Assembly: GCA_026702845.1 (NCBI GenBank)
Contig: JADCLS010000001.1
Span: 186,001 to 250,000 of the forward strand
Direction: 5' to 3'
Origin: Candidatus Heimdallarchaeota archaeon
Lineage (GTDB): Archaea > Asgardarchaeota > Heimdallarchaeia > Heimdallarchaeales > Kariarchaeaceae
Length of the DNA stretch: 64,000 nucleotides
Every line of letters begins with the position of its first letter. Position 1 is the first letter of the stretch. The position numbers and the translations under genes are program-made. The notes beneath the pieces were generated by a model. That model saw only the letters and a list, made by a program, of their open reading frames with translations, searched no databases and had not been told where the DNA came from. Below, piece by piece: positions 8,516-17,643 of this stretch.

Positions 8516-8974
8516 TCAGAAGATTATAATTTGATTACCCCCACCTTTTTTTGCTTTTTTTAGTGCTTTCAGTGCCATTGCACGTATTGGATCTCTAAAA
8601 AGCGTACTTTTTTTTCTATTCTCTAATATTTTTATCTCATTAATCTGCCCAGTAGCTACTCCTATACTTAACGAGGTAGGTGCTGCAAGTTTATTTGCTA
8701 ACTGATCAAGGCTCTTTATAATTATTCTAAGATCCTGTAGTATTGTTTCTGTTTCTTGAAAAACAACTAAAATTGCCTCTTCTGTTCCTTTACTCCTGTC
8801 GATCCCAATCAACTCAAGAGCATAGAATTTCCTTATGAAATCCTCTAGAACATCAGTCAACAATCGAGTTATTGGATTAGATGTATACGAGTTCCATCCC
8901 ATGACTTGAGTACATATCTTAAAATTATCTAAATCAACTGCGATTACAGTTCCAAATTCATTATATCTGTCCAT
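8516..8974 (-). CDS. GGDEF-like nucleotide cyclase-fold protein, motif altered
   Basis: A 152-residue protein with the palm fold of GGDEF cyclases. The metal-site strand reads VIAVDLDNFK (about 10-19), the region expected to hold GGDEF reads KGTEEAILVVF (about 63), a third strand reads TSLSIGVATG (about 101), and the end is KALKKAKKGGGNQIIIF, a typical GGDEF C-terminus. With GTEEA instead of GGDEF it may be inactive, bind nucleotides, or make another product. It stands alone on the minus strand between actin and the nucleotidyltransferase pair. Confidence 0.6.
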   Translation of the reverse strand: MDRYNEFGTVIAVDLDNFKICTQVMGWNSYTSNPITRLLTDVLEDFIRKFYALELIGIDRSKGTEEAILVVFQETETILQDLRIIIKSLDQLANKLAAPTSLSIGVATGQINEIKILENRKKSTLFRDPIRAMALKALKKAKKGGGNQIIIF

Positions 8975-9123
8975 ATTACACGTTACAGTTTAACTGTAGC
9001 ATACTTAATAATATCTGCATGAAAATAAATTTTGTTAATTATAGATGTTTCTGAGAAGAAATCTTTTTCTAATCTCAATCAGATTTACCATTAACGTCAA
9101 CATCATGTTGATGGTTGTGTTTA

Positions 9124-9825
9124 ATGACAAGAAAGAAAATTAAAACCAAAGCTGATGAACTAGAAGTTCATTATTATGAAGAACACTGGGATACCTTCCA
9201 TCAAAAAAGGGAGCTAGCAAGAGATATATTACAATTACTTGATCCACTGCAAACGCCAACAGTTGTTTATGGATCTGTTGCAAGAGGTGATATACATCAA
9301 GGAAGTGATATAGATATTCTGTTACAAGATGTGATTTCCTCCTACCAGATTGAATACTTGATTACTGATAGTGAGATTATTTCCCGATCAATTGTAATGG
9401 CCACTCCCAATCATGCGATCAAAGGTAGTATAGTTTTGGAAAGTGACATAACTATCTCCTTTCCATTGATGCCCTTTACATCTAGGGAAATTGACTTCTA
9501 TTCTTTTGGAGGTTCGGTTACACTCAAAGATATAGATGCAAGAAAACGTGTTCCCGGAATAAATAAACAATTACTACTTATAATGCCTATTGAAAATGGC
9601 CATACAGAGAGATCAATTCTTAATGTTCCCCAGTTAGAATTGACTCGATTAGGTTTTTCTCCACAAATCATTGAAGAGAGAAAGAGGGTTCTAAAACGAC
9701 GTGATGATATAGGTAGGACAGGTGTATTCCTGAATGACCCTGTAGATCCTGAATTAGGTTTCGAAGCAACCCTAAGACAGCTTATGGATCGTAATCACTT
9801 GATCCGAAAAAAGGTGAGGAGGTAA
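9124..9825 (+). CDS. Pol-beta-type nucleotidyltransferase
   Basis: A 233-residue protein with the minimal nucleotidyltransferase signature GSVARGDIHQGSDIDILL near residue 60: Gly-Ser, then the Asp-x-Asp metal pair. A third Asp may be in ESDITISF. The remainder (GGSVTLKDIDARKRVPGIN) is not from a family I know. I start at ATG 9124 (MTRKKIKT) rather than the TTG at 9115. The gene ends 1 bp before a PHP-domain gene with a strong ggagg ribosome site, so they are co-translated. Two-gene NTase units often act as toxin-antitoxin or defence systems, but this pairing is not one I recognise. Confidence 0.8.
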   Translation: MTRKKIKTKADELEVHYYEEHWDTFHQKRELARDILQLLDPLQTPTVVYGSVARGDIHQGSDIDILLQDVISSYQIEYLITDSEIISRSIVMATPNHAIKGSIVLESDITISFPLMPFTSREIDFYSFGGSVTLKDIDARKRVPGINKQLLLIMPIENGHTERSILNVPQLELTRLGFSPQIIEERKRVLKRRDDIGRTGVFLNDPVDPELGFEATLRQLMDRNHLIRKKVRR

Positions 9826-9826
9826 G

Positions 9827-10426
9827 ATGACATACAGTATTGATTTCCATACACACAGCAATAATTCATTTGATAACAGAAAAGGGCCCTCTCCTCATGA
9901 GATTATTCATCAAGCATCGTATCTGGGAATGAATGCAATAGCTATCACAGATCATGATTTCATCACATTCAACGAGAGGTTATTCCGTTATGCTAAATCA
10001 TTAGGAGTACTACTCATCCCCGGATGTGAGGTAACTACATCAGATGGTCACCTAATTGCATTGGGGATAACAGAGCAGGTTCCTGATAATCTGAGTGCCG
10101 AACATACCATCAAAATTTTACTTGAACAACATGCTTTCATAATAGCTGCTCATCCCTTCGATGAGAAATATGGTGTAGGCGATCTTGTGTTTGAATTAAA
10201 AATAGATGCTATTGAGGTTAATGGTAGCAGAAGAAGACCTCAGAGAGAGAATAAAGAAGCAAAGGAGGTTGCAAAAATAATTGATATCCCATTTGTGGGG
10301 GGTTCTGATGCCCATAGTCTAGAAAATATTGGAAGTGTTCACACTATTTTTGAAGATAGTGTATCCTCTTTAGATGAGATATTAATCCTATTAAAATCAG
10401 AAGGATCACGAATAGGAAAATTATGA
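9827..10426 (+). CDS. PHP-domain metal-dependent phosphoesterase
   Basis: A 199-residue PHP-domain protein. Metal ligands appear in order: DFHTHSNNSFDN (6-17), ITDHDF (about 45), a Glu in PGCEVTTSDGHLIAL (about 68), AAHPFDEKYG (about 106) and GGSDAHSLENIG (about 160). It should hydrolyse phosphoesters, perhaps a nucleotide product of the partner NTase. A gaggaggt site directly precedes the ATG. Actin fragment 7 begins 54 bp after its stop, making this pair look like one more unit in the actin-fragment zone. Confidence 0.88.
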   Translation: MTYSIDFHTHSNNSFDNRKGPSPHEIIHQASYLGMNAIAITDHDFITFNERLFRYAKSLGVLLIPGCEVTTSDGHLIALGITEQVPDNLSAEHTIKILLEQHAFIIAAHPFDEKYGVGDLVFELKIDAIEVNGSRRRPQRENKEAKEVAKIIDIPFVGGSDAHSLENIGSVHTIFEDSVSSLDEILILLKSEGSRIGKL

Positions 10427-10479
10427 ACTTATTTACATTGCTTTAGTATTTTTGAAAATTTTATAACTAATTTGTATAC

Positions 10480-10584
10480 CTTAAAGCGAAACTCTCCAAG
10501 GAGCTTGTCGTACTTGTACCTGATGGAGTGGATGTAAAGGTAGTAGCACTCCCAGAAAGAAGGTATTCTGTATGGATTGGTGGA
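10480..10584 (+). pseudogene. Actin fragment 7 (residues 313-347)
   Basis: Thirty-five codons read in frame as the actin segment from LKAKLSKELVVLVPDG to RRYSVWIGG. They match the intact gene well, with only a few amino acid changes (ALPERR for APPERR). Both ends are lost: no start, no C-terminus. It is the only fragment downstream of the intact actin and follows the PHP gene by 54 bp. The rest of the 10427-10709 gap holds no gene. Confidence 0.9.
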
Positions 10585-10709
10585 ATTCTAAAAAACCTAC
10601 AGAAAAATAACTCAACTATCAAATATCGTGCCTTCATTTACTGAATTTACACATTCCTTGTCATGTAGGAGAGAAATCTTAAAATCTTAAAATTTGATTG
10701 ATCAAGATA

Positions 10710-12242
10710 ATGAACCTTGATTTTAATACTAAATTGAAAACTTGGAAACATTATATTCAAATTGGTAAACAAGAAGTTGTGTTGAATCAGGTTCAACAAT
10801 ATATTGAGAACACCTCATCGTATCTTGAAAGGCTTGAACTTCAATATCTGATGGTTGAGTGTAATTTAAACCTGAGAAATACTGAGAAAGCAGCCTCATT
10901 GTTACAACAAATGGAAACTGAACATGCTTCATACCAAACCAACATTCATAAGTACAAATTATATCTTCTCAAGGCGAGAATGTATTCCCAACTGGAACAA
11001 CTTGACAAGGCTCTTGAATTCATCATTGATGGTGAGACGATTTTTAATACCATGGATGACGAGCTTAAGAATAAGTATTTGGAGGAACAATCTTATTACT
11101 TGAATGAGAAAGGAAACATATTTTGGAAACAAGGAAATGCAGAAATGGCTGAAAAGTATTTCTTCGAGGGGTTCTCTTTGCGGGAAAAGCTTGGAAATAA
11201 TAAACTCAAGGCCGATTCTCTCAATAATATTGGAATAATTCATATGAATAGAGGGGCACTCCTGCAAGCTTTAGAATATTATGAGCGGAGTATGAAAATA
11301 TATGAGGAAATTGGTTTAACTCTAAATCTGGCCATAGTTCAGAATAATATCGGATATCTGAAGCGAATACAGGGTAATCTGGATGAAGCAGAAACAATTT
11401 TGACAAAAAGTAAGATGAATTATGCTCTCATCGGAGATTTCAGAAGCATTGGATTTTCCTTGTATAATTTAGGTGGGCTGTATCTAGATAAAAATGAGTT
11501 TAAGAAAAGTATGATTCATTTCACAGATGCTTTGGAATACTGGCAACAGGCACATAATCTAACAGAACAATCCCGAACCTTATTTCAACTAATTCGATTG
11601 AGTTTAGCAATGAAAAATGAGGAAATGAAGGAGCAATATTGGAAAGAACTTTCTGAGATTAATGAAATTGTAAAAGGTAATTCTATCAGCAATATTATTC
11701 AACTAAGAACAAAATTTGCCATGGCTATTATCCAGAAAAACCTAGGTAGGTTAGCCAATATTATCAAGGCAGAGGAGATTTTTAACGAGATACTAATAGA
11801 TCCATATCTTGATTTTGAGTTATCCTTATTTTCCATGAAAGAAATGGGCGAGTTACTACTTCTTGAATTGAAAATCCAGGAAAATGTTATTGAGGTATAT
11901 GAAAAGGCAAAGAATATCATTTCTCAACTTAAAATAATTGGCCAAAAGCAATTTGCGTTCTCCATTGTTGTAATTGCATTAATATTACAGGCTAAATTCG
12001 CCATACTTGAAGGAAAGATAAATCAAGCAACAAATTTACTAGAACAGGCCAGGATTATGGCTGAAGAGAAAGGGTTAAAGAAACATGAGACACAAGTGAT
12101 TGAGGAACAGAAAATATTGTTGAAAGAGATACAGAAATGGGAGAATTATTCATCGTCAAATACGGAATTATCGACAAAAATCAAACAGGCTGAATTACTT
12201 GAGTATTTGGGCACAGTACAGAATATAATTAACTCATCTTAA
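10710..12242 (+). CDS. TPR-repeat protein
   Basis: A 510-residue helical protein. At least five tetratricopeptide repeats can be followed between residues 45 and 300, for example NEKGNIFWKQGNAEMAEKYF, NNIGIIHMNRGALLQALEYY, NNIGYLKRIQGNLDEAE and YNLGGLYLDKNEFKKSMIHF. The remaining C-terminal half is helical with weaker repeats. No enzymatic domain, signal peptide or membrane segment is visible, so it is likely a scaffold. I take ATG 10710 (MNLDFNTK) over the TTG at 10698. No operon partner is evident. Confidence 0.85.
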   Translation: MNLDFNTKLKTWKHYIQIGKQEVVLNQVQQYIENTSSYLERLELQYLMVECNLNLRNTEKAASLLQQMETEHASYQTNIHKYKLYLLKARMYSQLEQLDKALEFIIDGETIFNTMDDELKNKYLEEQSYYLNEKGNIFWKQGNAEMAEKYFFEGFSLREKLGNNKLKADSLNNIGIIHMNRGALLQALEYYERSMKIYEEIGLTLNLAIVQNNIGYLKRIQGNLDEAETILTKSKMNYALIGDFRSIGFSLYNLGGLYLDKNEFKKSMIHFTDALEYWQQAHNLTEQSRTLFQLIRLSLAMKNEEMKEQYWKELSEINEIVKGNSISNIIQLRTKFAMAIIQKNLGRLANIIKAEEIFNEILIDPYLDFELSLFSMKEMGELLLLELKIQENVIEVYEKAKNIISQLKIIGQKQFAFSIVVIALILQAKFAILEGKINQATNLLEQARIMAEEKGLKKHETQVIEEQKILLKEIQKWENYSSSNTELSTKIKQAELLEYLGTVQNIINSS

Positions 12243-12301
12243 TTGTGGAGAAATACCAATGGGATGACAATATTTATTTTAGATAGATCTTGAATAATTA
12301 G

Positions 12302-13137
12302 ATGATGGCTTCTACACCTAAATTTGGGATATATATTGCCAATCATAGCATAAGCTCCGATCCAAACGATTATGTTGATCTGGCTAAACTCTCTGAGGAA
12401 TGTGGATGGGAGGGTTTCTTCATCTGGGATCATGTATACACACCATGGAGTGCAGATGATCCTGTACTGGATCCATGGGTGATATTATCTGCTATCGCAA
12501 CCCAAACTGAGAATTTGATGATTGGTATAACAGTCACCCCATTGGCAAGAAGAAGACCGACAGTATTGGCTCGACAGGCAGCTTCTCTGTCCAAACTATC
12601 TAACGGACGGTTCATTCTAGGTGTGGGTCTTGGTGGTTCTGAGGAATTTGATTCTTTGGGTGAGGAATCAGACCCATTTATCAGAGCAGAGATGCTTGAT
12701 GAGTCTCTGGAAATTCTTCAGGGATTGTGGTCTGGTAAACCCTTTATTTATGAAGGAAGACATTATCACATTAAGGAAGCCATACAATTTAAACCTGAGG
12801 CAAAAATCAAAATCTGGGTTGGTGGTTTTTGGCCTCATAAGAAACCATTTAGACGGGTAGCAAAATTTGATGGGATTTTTCCATTGAAGGCTGGCTCAGA
12901 TCCTTCCATCTATCCTCAAGATATCAGAGAGATAATCGAATATATCCGAAAGTATCGCATTTCAACAGACTCGTTTGATGTGGTTAAAAGTATGTATCAG
13001 TTTTTGATAAAAAAGAAGATGCTTATATCCATGACTTTAAGGATCTGGGAGTAACCTGGCTACTTGAGGCTTTCTGGCCTGAACGTGGTCCACTACAGGA
13101 TATTCGCAAAAGAATTGAACTTGGCCCCCCAGAATAA
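12302..13137 (+). pseudogene. Luciferase-like (LLM) flavin oxidoreductase, frameshifted near the C-terminus
   Basis: Residues 1-235 read as a bacterial-luciferase-like monooxygenase: KFGIYIANHS at the start, then the FFIWDHV, MIGITVTPLARRRPTVLARQ and GVGLGGSEEFDSLG segments of the F420/FMN-dependent class. Around 13001-13015 (a run of T then A) the frame shifts. The first frame ends at 13054 in an unrelated tail. The other frame continues from 13006 as DKKEDAYIHDFKDLG then WLLEAFWPERG, the expected family C-terminus, to a stop at 13137. It is either a recent inactivation or a sequencing error in a homopolymer. Confidence 0.8.
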
Positions 13138-13252
13138 GATTGTTGATGCTTATTATCTAATATATCCAGTTCTTAACTTGAGAATCACTAATTACAAAAT
13201 CCTATCTCATGATTGGAATAGATTTTTGAATAACCTTATTATAATTCACTTA

Positions 13253-14068
13253 ATGCTAATATCAAATTTCAAGACTATTGAGGCGGATCAATACTTCAAC
13301 CTTGAACCTCCAATAGATGATGTGAGACCTTTTAATCCTGTATTCATGGATACTCCACATCATGTAATGGCTTGTTCCTATTGCCAAGAAGGAGATGTTT
13401 TTACCTTCACAGTTTCAACTAAACAATTCACAAGTAAGGAATTATGGATGCTTCGAAAGAAAAATGACAGTTGGATAGTTGAAAATGTGATATCGTCAGG
13501 ATCATATGGTGCTTTTCATCCGATTGAGCAGAGGCTTTATTTCGATAAGATGAACGAGGAGAAAATACTAGGTATTCATTACCTGGAAGATAGTAATGAA
13601 ATTCCTTTATTATCTGTGAATACTGATGCTCATACAGGATATCCAAATTTTAATGCCAAAGGAGATATGTATTTCCATTCTAATAGAAGTATTGGTTTGG
13701 GATCTTTTGATTTCTATAAAGCTGTCTACAATAATGGCAAATACGAGGAGATTGTAAATCTTGGTTCTATGCTGAATGATAATGATCGTCAATACCATCC
13801 ATTCATCACCCCAGATGACAAACTATTATTATTTGATTCACCAGATATTCCTAACAAAGTCGGAAGACAGGATATGTACTGTTCTATCAATGAAAACGGA
13901 TGGAAAGAACCAATATTACTTAATATCAACTCTTCTTCTGCTGATTATCGTGGAATAATAACACCTGATGAGCAATACATCATCTTTTGCAGTGATCGTG
14001 ATGGCAAGCAGGCGTTGTATTGGGCATCATGGGATTATATCAAAGATAAATCAGGGATTGATTATTAA
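13253..14068 (+). CDS. WD40-like/PD40 beta-propeller protein
   Basis: About 271 residues carrying PD40-type (TolB-like) beta-propeller blades. Blade signatures include YPNFNAKGDMYFHSNRS, HPFITPDDKLLLFDSPD and YRGIITPDEQYIIFCSDRD. I start at ATG 13253 (MLISNFKTIEADQYF) because sequence before it overlaps the tail of the LLM pseudogene and shows no blade pattern. No signal peptide is visible, so it may be cytosolic, as a binding module. The ligand is unknown. Confidence 0.7.
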   Translation: MLISNFKTIEADQYFNLEPPIDDVRPFNPVFMDTPHHVMACSYCQEGDVFTFTVSTKQFTSKELWMLRKKNDSWIVENVISSGSYGAFHPIEQRLYFDKMNEEKILGIHYLEDSNEIPLLSVNTDAHTGYPNFNAKGDMYFHSNRSIGLGSFDFYKAVYNNGKYEEIVNLGSMLNDNDRQYHPFITPDDKLLLFDSPDIPNKVGRQDMYCSINENGWKEPILLNINSSSADYRGIITPDEQYIIFCSDRDGKQALYWASWDYIKDKSGIDY

Positions 14069-14077
14069 AGAAATGAT

Positions 14078-14641
14078 TCAAGATCTCTTTGATTTTGAGT
14101 GCATTATGTCTGCAATTGCCCCATAGATAAGATATATCAACATTCCAACTAAAATAGATACAGGAAACATCCCTATCCAGATAGTTGCCTTATCAGATCT
14201 ATCTACCATCACACCATAATACAATGTACCTGTAGCCTGATAAGTATCTCCCTTAACAAATAAAACATAGGTATCTGCATCAAGAGGTTCAGTTCTCTTC
14301 TCTAACACATCATCCCAATCATCTTCAATGTAACTATATACATGACCCCCAATCATATCGTTATACTCTTCTTCAGTCATCAGACGTACAGATAGTCCTA
14401 TATCGCTCTCAAGCTTGTAATAGATCGTCTCTCCATTGGATACTTCTATTTCAACCATTTTTATCTCATCATCTGCAACTGAAAATGATAATTCTTCATA
14501 AGCTGGTTCTTCATTACGTACAACAAAGAACATGGCAACACACAATAGGCCAATAATTAGTGAAATGATGATAATGCCCTTCATTATCGTTGCTGATCTT
14601 GCAGAAACTGTGAATCTGATAATATCCTGCTCAGAACTCAA
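14078..14641 (-). CDS. Two-pass membrane protein, unknown
   Basis: A 187-residue protein with a hydrophobic segment near the N-terminus (IIIISLIIGLLCVAMFFVV, about 22-40), an acidic extracytoplasmic domain of some 105 residues, and a second segment near the C-terminus (IWIGMFPVSILVGMLIYLI, about 153-171) ending in a basic tail SKSKRS. The soluble part has beta-like strands (EIKMVEIEVSNGETIYYKL). The layout suits a surface sensor or an assembly factor, but I recognise no family. It is convergent with the propeller gene, 10 bp apart. Confidence 0.65.
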   Translation of the reverse strand: MSSEQDIIRFTVSARSATIMKGIIIISLIIGLLCVAMFFVVRNEEPAYEELSFSVADDEIKMVEIEVSNGETIYYKLESDIGLSVRLMTEEEYNDMIGGHVYSYIEDDWDDVLEKRTEPLDADTYVLFVKGDTYQATGTLYYGVMVDRSDKATIWIGMFPVSILVGMLIYLIYGAIADIMHSKSKRS

Positions 14642-14806
14642 TTCTAATCACCTACTAGCAATAAGAAAAAAATGTAATTAAATATTTAGTGGATTCGGTA
14701 AATTTGTTACAATTATCCCTGTGTAAGCCGTCATTGCTCCCGACAGGATTAAATCAATGGTGCTTTTTTCATTTTATCATATTGACATCAATAGTTATTC
14801 AAATGT

Positions 14807-15628
14807 GTGGATAACCGATCAAATGTGAATATCCCTCAGACAATAGATGAAATTGAAGAAGAAAGGGTGAGAAATTACCTACTAGATTTAGTACAAACAG
14901 GCCATGTACTAGGTATTTTACTTCAAGGCAGTCAAGTTACTGGATTTAATACAGACCCTAAAAGAGATTGGGACTTCTTTATCTATGTAACCCAGGAATA
15001 TTTTTCCACTCTGGATGTAGAAGATGTCCATACGATGGATATTGAAGAGAAAGACGGTATCAAACACTTGGTGGGAGATTATGCCTTCGCCTCCGATCAG
15101 GTCTTTGAGGATCAGCTATCCAGCCCAATGGATATTGATCACATTGCATATGTAAACTCTGTAACCATATATGATCCTACTGGAAAATTGGAGAAATGGA
15201 GAGTTAAACTTGCAGAATTTCCAGATTCCATGTATGAACCACGACTTCGAGCCCAAGCAACACAACTGGGAATTGCAGCTGGATACTACAATATTAATAA
15301 TTATCGAGGTTTTGAATTGGATACAAGGATCAATTATTTCAGGGCAATCACCATAGCAACCAGCTATTGGTTCTCACTACACAAAAGTTGGACACCACAG
15401 CATAAATGGTGGTCAAGACATGCAAGAAGGCTTGGTATGCTTGATTTTACCTACTCATTATTTGATTCTGCTATTAATGATATATCAAAGGAAAATCTCA
15501 TGTCACTGATTAAGCATCTATTTGATCTTACTAAGGAAAAGGGAGTTTTTTTGGACCCCAAACGCGATTTTCTTATGACACTTCTTCCAGAAGGTAGAGC
15601 CACATATATTAGACACTCGTACTTCTAA
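14807..15628 (+). CDS. Nucleotidyltransferase-fold protein
   Basis: A 273-residue protein with an NTase core near residue 38: LLQGSQVTGFN, then DWDFFIYV, i.e. Gly-Ser followed by a Asp-x-Asp pair, spaced as in DUF4037/MNT-like enzymes. A later Asp in DIDHIAYVN may complete the metal site. The C-terminal half is helical (HKWWSRHARRLGMLDF) and may bind the substrate. The start is a GTG at 14807. It is single, flanked by minus-strand genes. It could adenylylate a protein, RNA or small molecule; which one is unknown. Confidence 0.7.
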   Translation: MDNRSNVNIPQTIDEIEEERVRNYLLDLVQTGHVLGILLQGSQVTGFNTDPKRDWDFFIYVTQEYFSTLDVEDVHTMDIEEKDGIKHLVGDYAFASDQVFEDQLSSPMDIDHIAYVNSVTIYDPTGKLEKWRVKLAEFPDSMYEPRLRAQATQLGIAAGYYNINNYRGFELDTRINYFRAITIATSYWFSLHKSWTPQHKWWSRHARRLGMLDFTYSLFDSAINDISKENLMSLIKHLFDLTKEKGVFLDPKRDFLMTLLPEGRATYIRHSYF

Positions 15629-15670
15629 TTGAATTTATTAAACAGGTAATAATTTGATTTTGCTAGGAAA

Positions 15671-16336
15671 TCAACCATATCTGGTGTATCGTTGGATCTC
15701 AGAACTCACTTTATCCTTCTTTAACTGAGAATAATCAACGATGGATTTATTCTTTACTTCTGCATTATTAAGTAATATCTTGAGCTCTTCTTTTGTCTTA
15801 CTAATCTGTATGATCTCATCATTCATATTCTCCACATATTTGCTTGGGAGTAATAGGTCGTAGTTACCAGTCAGGCCAATCTTTTCCATGAATTCAATAA
15901 ATCTATTCTCGCCAATAATGATGGACGTTTTATTTTCAATATCAATTAATGCATCCACTGGGGTACCAATGGTTGTTCCACAGGATCCTTTGATCCTTCT
16001 CTTGCTTAGTTCAGAGAATGTTATCTCCCCTGCATCGAAGCTTGATTTCTCCAGTTTGGAAATAAAATCATCAGTAGATATGGATAGCTTTATTAGTTTT
16101 TTATCAACATCGACCGAGTTGATATCAGCAAGAGAAACAACAGGATCATCATCTGGCTTAATTTTCATTTTTTCTGATAGTTCCTCGAAAAAAGAACCTC
16201 CGAGCACGAATTTTGTAAGGTTGTAATCCTTATTGATGGCAAAATCAATGACTTTTCCAGCCTTCATACCATTCTTATCAACAACTTTCCATTTCTTCAA
16301 ATTAGTGAAGTCAATTGTAAAACCGAGTTTTTCCAT
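15671..16336 (-). CDS. PRC-barrel-like protein, probably two barrels
   Basis: A 221-residue protein. The first 80 residues (WKVVDKNGMKAGKVIDFAIN, then TKFVLGGSFFEEL) fit a PRC-barrel: a strand, a GxxxGKV turn and a predicted beta sheet. Residues 115-195 repeat the scheme (GSCGTTIGTPVDALIDIENK). PRC barrels occur in archaeal CdvA and RimM, and Asgard genomes have many of them, so a cytoskeletal or RNA-binding link is possible but not shown. The C-terminal 30 residues are charged and coil-like (SQLKKDKVSSEIQRY). Confidence 0.6.
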   Translation of the reverse strand: MEKLGFTIDFTNLKKWKVVDKNGMKAGKVIDFAINKDYNLTKFVLGGSFFEELSEKMKIKPDDDPVVSLADINSVDVDKKLIKLSISTDDFISKLEKSSFDAGEITFSELSKRRIKGSCGTTIGTPVDALIDIENKTSIIIGENRFIEFMEKIGLTGNYDLLLPSKYVENMNDEIIQISKTKEELKILLNNAEVKNKSIVDYSQLKKDKVSSEIQRYTRYG

Positions 16337-16499
16337 GTATTTGAAGTCTCGAATTATAACAATATGTACATTTTGGAAAAAGTAATTTTAATTGAAATAT
16401 TTTGTTGATATTAAATAGCATCCGAAATAATCTTACCTAGGCATGAATTCTTTTTAATATTTAGGAATTTACCATATAAATTAAGAGATGAATCATGAC

Positions 16500-17480
16500 T
16501 TATTCTATCTCAATTATCCCTTCAAGTGCATAATGATCTGATAAATCCTTATGAGCACGAAATAATATCTGATCATAACCATTGACCACCCGATAGCCAG
16601 TAAGTACCAGAAGTAAGATGAAGTAAAAAGGAAGTGTGAATGCACGTACCAATCGTTTGATATCAATATTCATTCTATTTATAATGGAAATATTTTCAGT
16701 AGGTTTCCATTTCATAATATAGGGCCCAACCCTAGCTCTTGGTTTGATAATGGTAGATGACAACCCTTTGATCTTATCATTTGTCAAGATGTAATCATAC
16801 TTCTCTCCTGCAAACCATTTGAACACTTTGGTATTGTTGCCATGCCATGTTAATGCCGGATCATCTGGATGTAATGCATTATGGACATCTGTGAATCCAT
16901 TAAATAATTTCATGAAGTGCTGGTATTCATCCTTTTTATCAGGGTAGCCATAGATATTCATATCTCCACAGACGATGGTGGGTGTATGAGGGTCATGAAG
17001 AATGTCCACTTGGACCCTCAACTCTTGCATATGCTCCAATCTTACCTTTACCTGACGTGGATCATCTCCCCATTGCAGGTGGGTGAAGAATACTTCAATA
17101 GGGGTTGTCTCAATTTGCACTTTACAATAAATCATATCCTTTGGAGGTAGAATCTTATTAATGCCAAATGTAAGGCGATTAGTATATTCAAATCTTTTGG
17201 AATCAACAATGGGATATTTACTGAGTATTATCAGTCCATTCTCAAAAGTATGTAAAGGCATCTCACTCCATTCTTTTTGAGAATCTATCATATAAGGATA
17301 TTTATCCTGTAGATTAACATCATCTAACAGGATATTTCTCAAAGTTTTGTTATACACCTCATTGAGGCCAATGATATCCCAATCTCCTTGGATAAGAAAA
17401 TCACGTAGTTTATCGATCCTGACATAATCTCCATATCCCGGATAGTTAGCTGCTATGTTGTATACAAGTAATTTTATCAT
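16500..17480 (-). CDS. Endonuclease/exonuclease/phosphatase-family protein with a membrane insert
   Basis: A 326-residue EEP-fold enzyme. Motifs are IIGLNEV with the metal Glu (about 41), FFTHLQWGDD (about 130), CGDMNIYG (about 169), a YDYILTN segment (about 229) and SDHYALEG at the end. These belong to sphingomyelinase/DNase I-like phosphodiesterases. Unusually, a hydrophobic helix (FTLPFYFILLLVLTGYRVV, about 277-295) sits between YDYILTN and the final SDHYA motif, so the enzyme is probably membrane-bound and may act on lipids. A decayed paralog lies at 21919-22060. Confidence 0.88.
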   Translation of the reverse strand: MIKLLVYNIAANYPGYGDYVRIDKLRDFLIQGDWDIIGLNEVYNKTLRNILLDDVNLQDKYPYMIDSQKEWSEMPLHTFENGLIILSKYPIVDSKRFEYTNRLTFGINKILPPKDMIYCKVQIETTPIEVFFTHLQWGDDPRQVKVRLEHMQELRVQVDILHDPHTPTIVCGDMNIYGYPDKKDEYQHFMKLFNGFTDVHNALHPDDPALTWHGNNTKVFKWFAGEKYDYILTNDKIKGLSSTIIKPRARVGPYIMKWKPTENISIINRMNIDIKRLVRAFTLPFYFILLLVLTGYRVVNGYDQILFRAHKDLSDHYALEGIIEIE

Positions 17481-17643
17481 TATTTAGATAACGAAAGTTC
17501 AGCTATATAAAACCATAAGGGCATCTTTGTGAATAAAAGATCCATGAAGAATAATCATATCTGTTAATGCAGTTAGCAACTCTTGACCAAAATATTTATC
17601 CTTCTAATAATAACTTTTAAAGAGCTCAGAATAAATATATTTA

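Noticed and set aside
13064..13252. N-terminal 63 codons of the beta-propeller frame
   Set aside because: They overlap the C-terminal coding part of the LLM pseudogene in another frame and do not look like propeller sequence.
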